Source: an uncultured Bacilli bacterium
Lineage (GTDB): Bacteria; Bacillota_I; Bacilli_A; RF39; UBA660
Length of the DNA: 5,088 nucleotides
Direction of reading: 5' to 3'
NCBI GenBank assembly: GCA_947624845.1
Contig: CANQMB010000071.1
Coordinates: forward strand, 1 to 5,088
Below are positions 4,890 through 5,088 of the stretch, in pieces (position 1 is the first letter of the stretch; the number at the start of each line of letters is the position of its first letter). The position numbers and the translations under genes are program-made. The notes beneath the pieces were generated by a model. The model saw only the letters and a program-made list of their open reading frames with translations, had not been told where the DNA came from and did no database searches.

Positions 4890-5088
4890 AAGAAAAAAAG
4901 CAAAAGTTCTTTTGCTTTCTATCTTCTATTATAATGGCGGCTTCTTGGTAAACTTTGAGCCTTAGGTCAAGCAGGCTTTCCCTAACTTCTACATAATCGT
5001 TACCAATTATGCGGTTCCCCATTTCTAGAAGTTAATACCTATGGTATGGCTTGATCACCACTTAGTGCCCACTGCAATCCCAAGAAAC
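4890..5088 (-). ncRNA. Structured non-coding RNA of unassigned family (possibly 6S-like), 5' end outside the window
   Basis: No protein-coding frame fits here, but the - strand folds into nested helices. P1 is 5088-5080 with 4948-4940 (9 bp, one G-U). P2 is TCAAGC 5054-5049 with GCTTGA 4972-4967. P3 is a small hairpin ATACC-ATA-GGTAT (5047-5035). P4 is TAACTTCTA 5034-5026 with TAGAAGTTA 4991-4983 (9 bp). Coaxial with it is P5, CATAATTG-GUAA-CGATTATG (5011-4992), capped by a GNRA tetraloop. A 14-base purine-rich bulge (5025-5012, containing GGGGAACC) sits between P4 and P5 on one side only. The G-U pairs in P1 and P5 and the GUAA loop exist only on the - strand, as does the terminator that follows; one mismatch next to P2 would instead favour the + strand. 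About 200 bases, a long closing helix with a large internal loop, and a terminator would suit 6S RNA, but I do not recognise 6S consensus bases, and the three-way junction is atypical. A cis-regulatory leader of the membrane-protein gene is the other option. Confidence 0.6.
4893..4918 (-). terminator. Intrinsic terminator of the structured RNA
   Basis: On the - strand AAAGCAAAAG (4918-4909) and CTTTTGCTTT (4906-4897) form a perfect inverted repeat, with a realistic stem of about 8 bp and a 6-base loop, followed by a run of seven T (4899-4893). On the + strand only three T follow the repeat, so the terminator points left. It sits between the folded RNA and the promoter and start of the membrane-protein gene. 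Confidence 0.8.

Noticed and set aside
4930..4935. TATAAT on the + strand as a promoter for an RNA running rightwards
   Set aside because: The site also reads TATAAT on the - strand with a two-base shift, no -35 is seen, and the G-U pairs in P1 and P5, the GUAA loop and the terminator direction favour - strand transcription.
4983..5034. T-box antiterminator, suggested by a helix-bulge-helix containing GGAACCGC
   Set aside because: The bulge is 14 bases rather than 7, the full T-box consensus is not present, and the terminator does not compete with these helices.
4890..5088. M-box magnesium riboswitch, suggested by the putative CorB-like gene downstream
   Set aside because: The conserved M-box core elements such as GGTGAGGCTCC are absent on both strands.

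Overview
The window is AT-rich and reads like an anaerobic, low-GC Bacillota (Bacilli or Erysipelotrichia-like, possibly close to the Mollicutes). TGG is the only codon read as Trp, and TGA, TAA and TAG all serve as stops, so a UGA-Trp Mycoplasma code is excluded. Shine-Dalgarno sites are strong (GGAGG, GGGAG, AGGGGGG). The ABC-F protein closely resembles Bacillus YkpA as I remember it, and the dehydratase-activase pair is typical of anaerobes. This assignment is an inference from sequence style; no phylogeny was run.

Left part (1-1828, + strand): the end of an operon for a CoA-dehydratase/activase type iron-sulfur system. A 5'-truncated gene related to the 2-hydroxyacyl-CoA dehydratase superfamily (COG3581-like) overlaps by four bases (ATGA) a complete BcrA/BadF/HgdC-type activator ATPase with an extra C-terminal cysteine cluster. 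The activator is expected to hydrolyse ATP to push an electron at very low potential into a partner iron-sulfur protein; the substrate cannot be read from the window. A bidirectional terminator at 1827-1860 separates it from the convergent right part.

Right part (1842-5088, - strand): three single-gene units, the kinase and membrane genes each with a recognisable -10 promoter element and the ABC-F gene with only a weak one, and each gene ending in an intrinsic terminator that overlaps or abuts its stop codon. In transcription order they are: a 202-aa four-helix membrane protein with some resemblance to the CNNM/CorB (DUF21) membrane domain but no CBS domains; a 220-aa protein-kinase-like protein; and a YkpA/YbiT-type ABC-F translation factor. 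Upstream of the membrane protein, at the window edge, lies a structured non-coding RNA on the - strand. It has a closing helix, a multi-helix core, a hairpin capped by a GUAA tetraloop and its own terminator. I cannot place it in a known RNA family with confidence.

The most interesting points are the unassigned structured RNA (4890-5088) and the ABC-F protein, whose motif losses all fall in one of its two composite ATP sites. Others are the compact kinase-like protein, the C-terminal cysteine cluster of the activator, and the habit of folding stop codons into terminators. Nothing in the window looks like a mobile element, CRISPR array or defence island.
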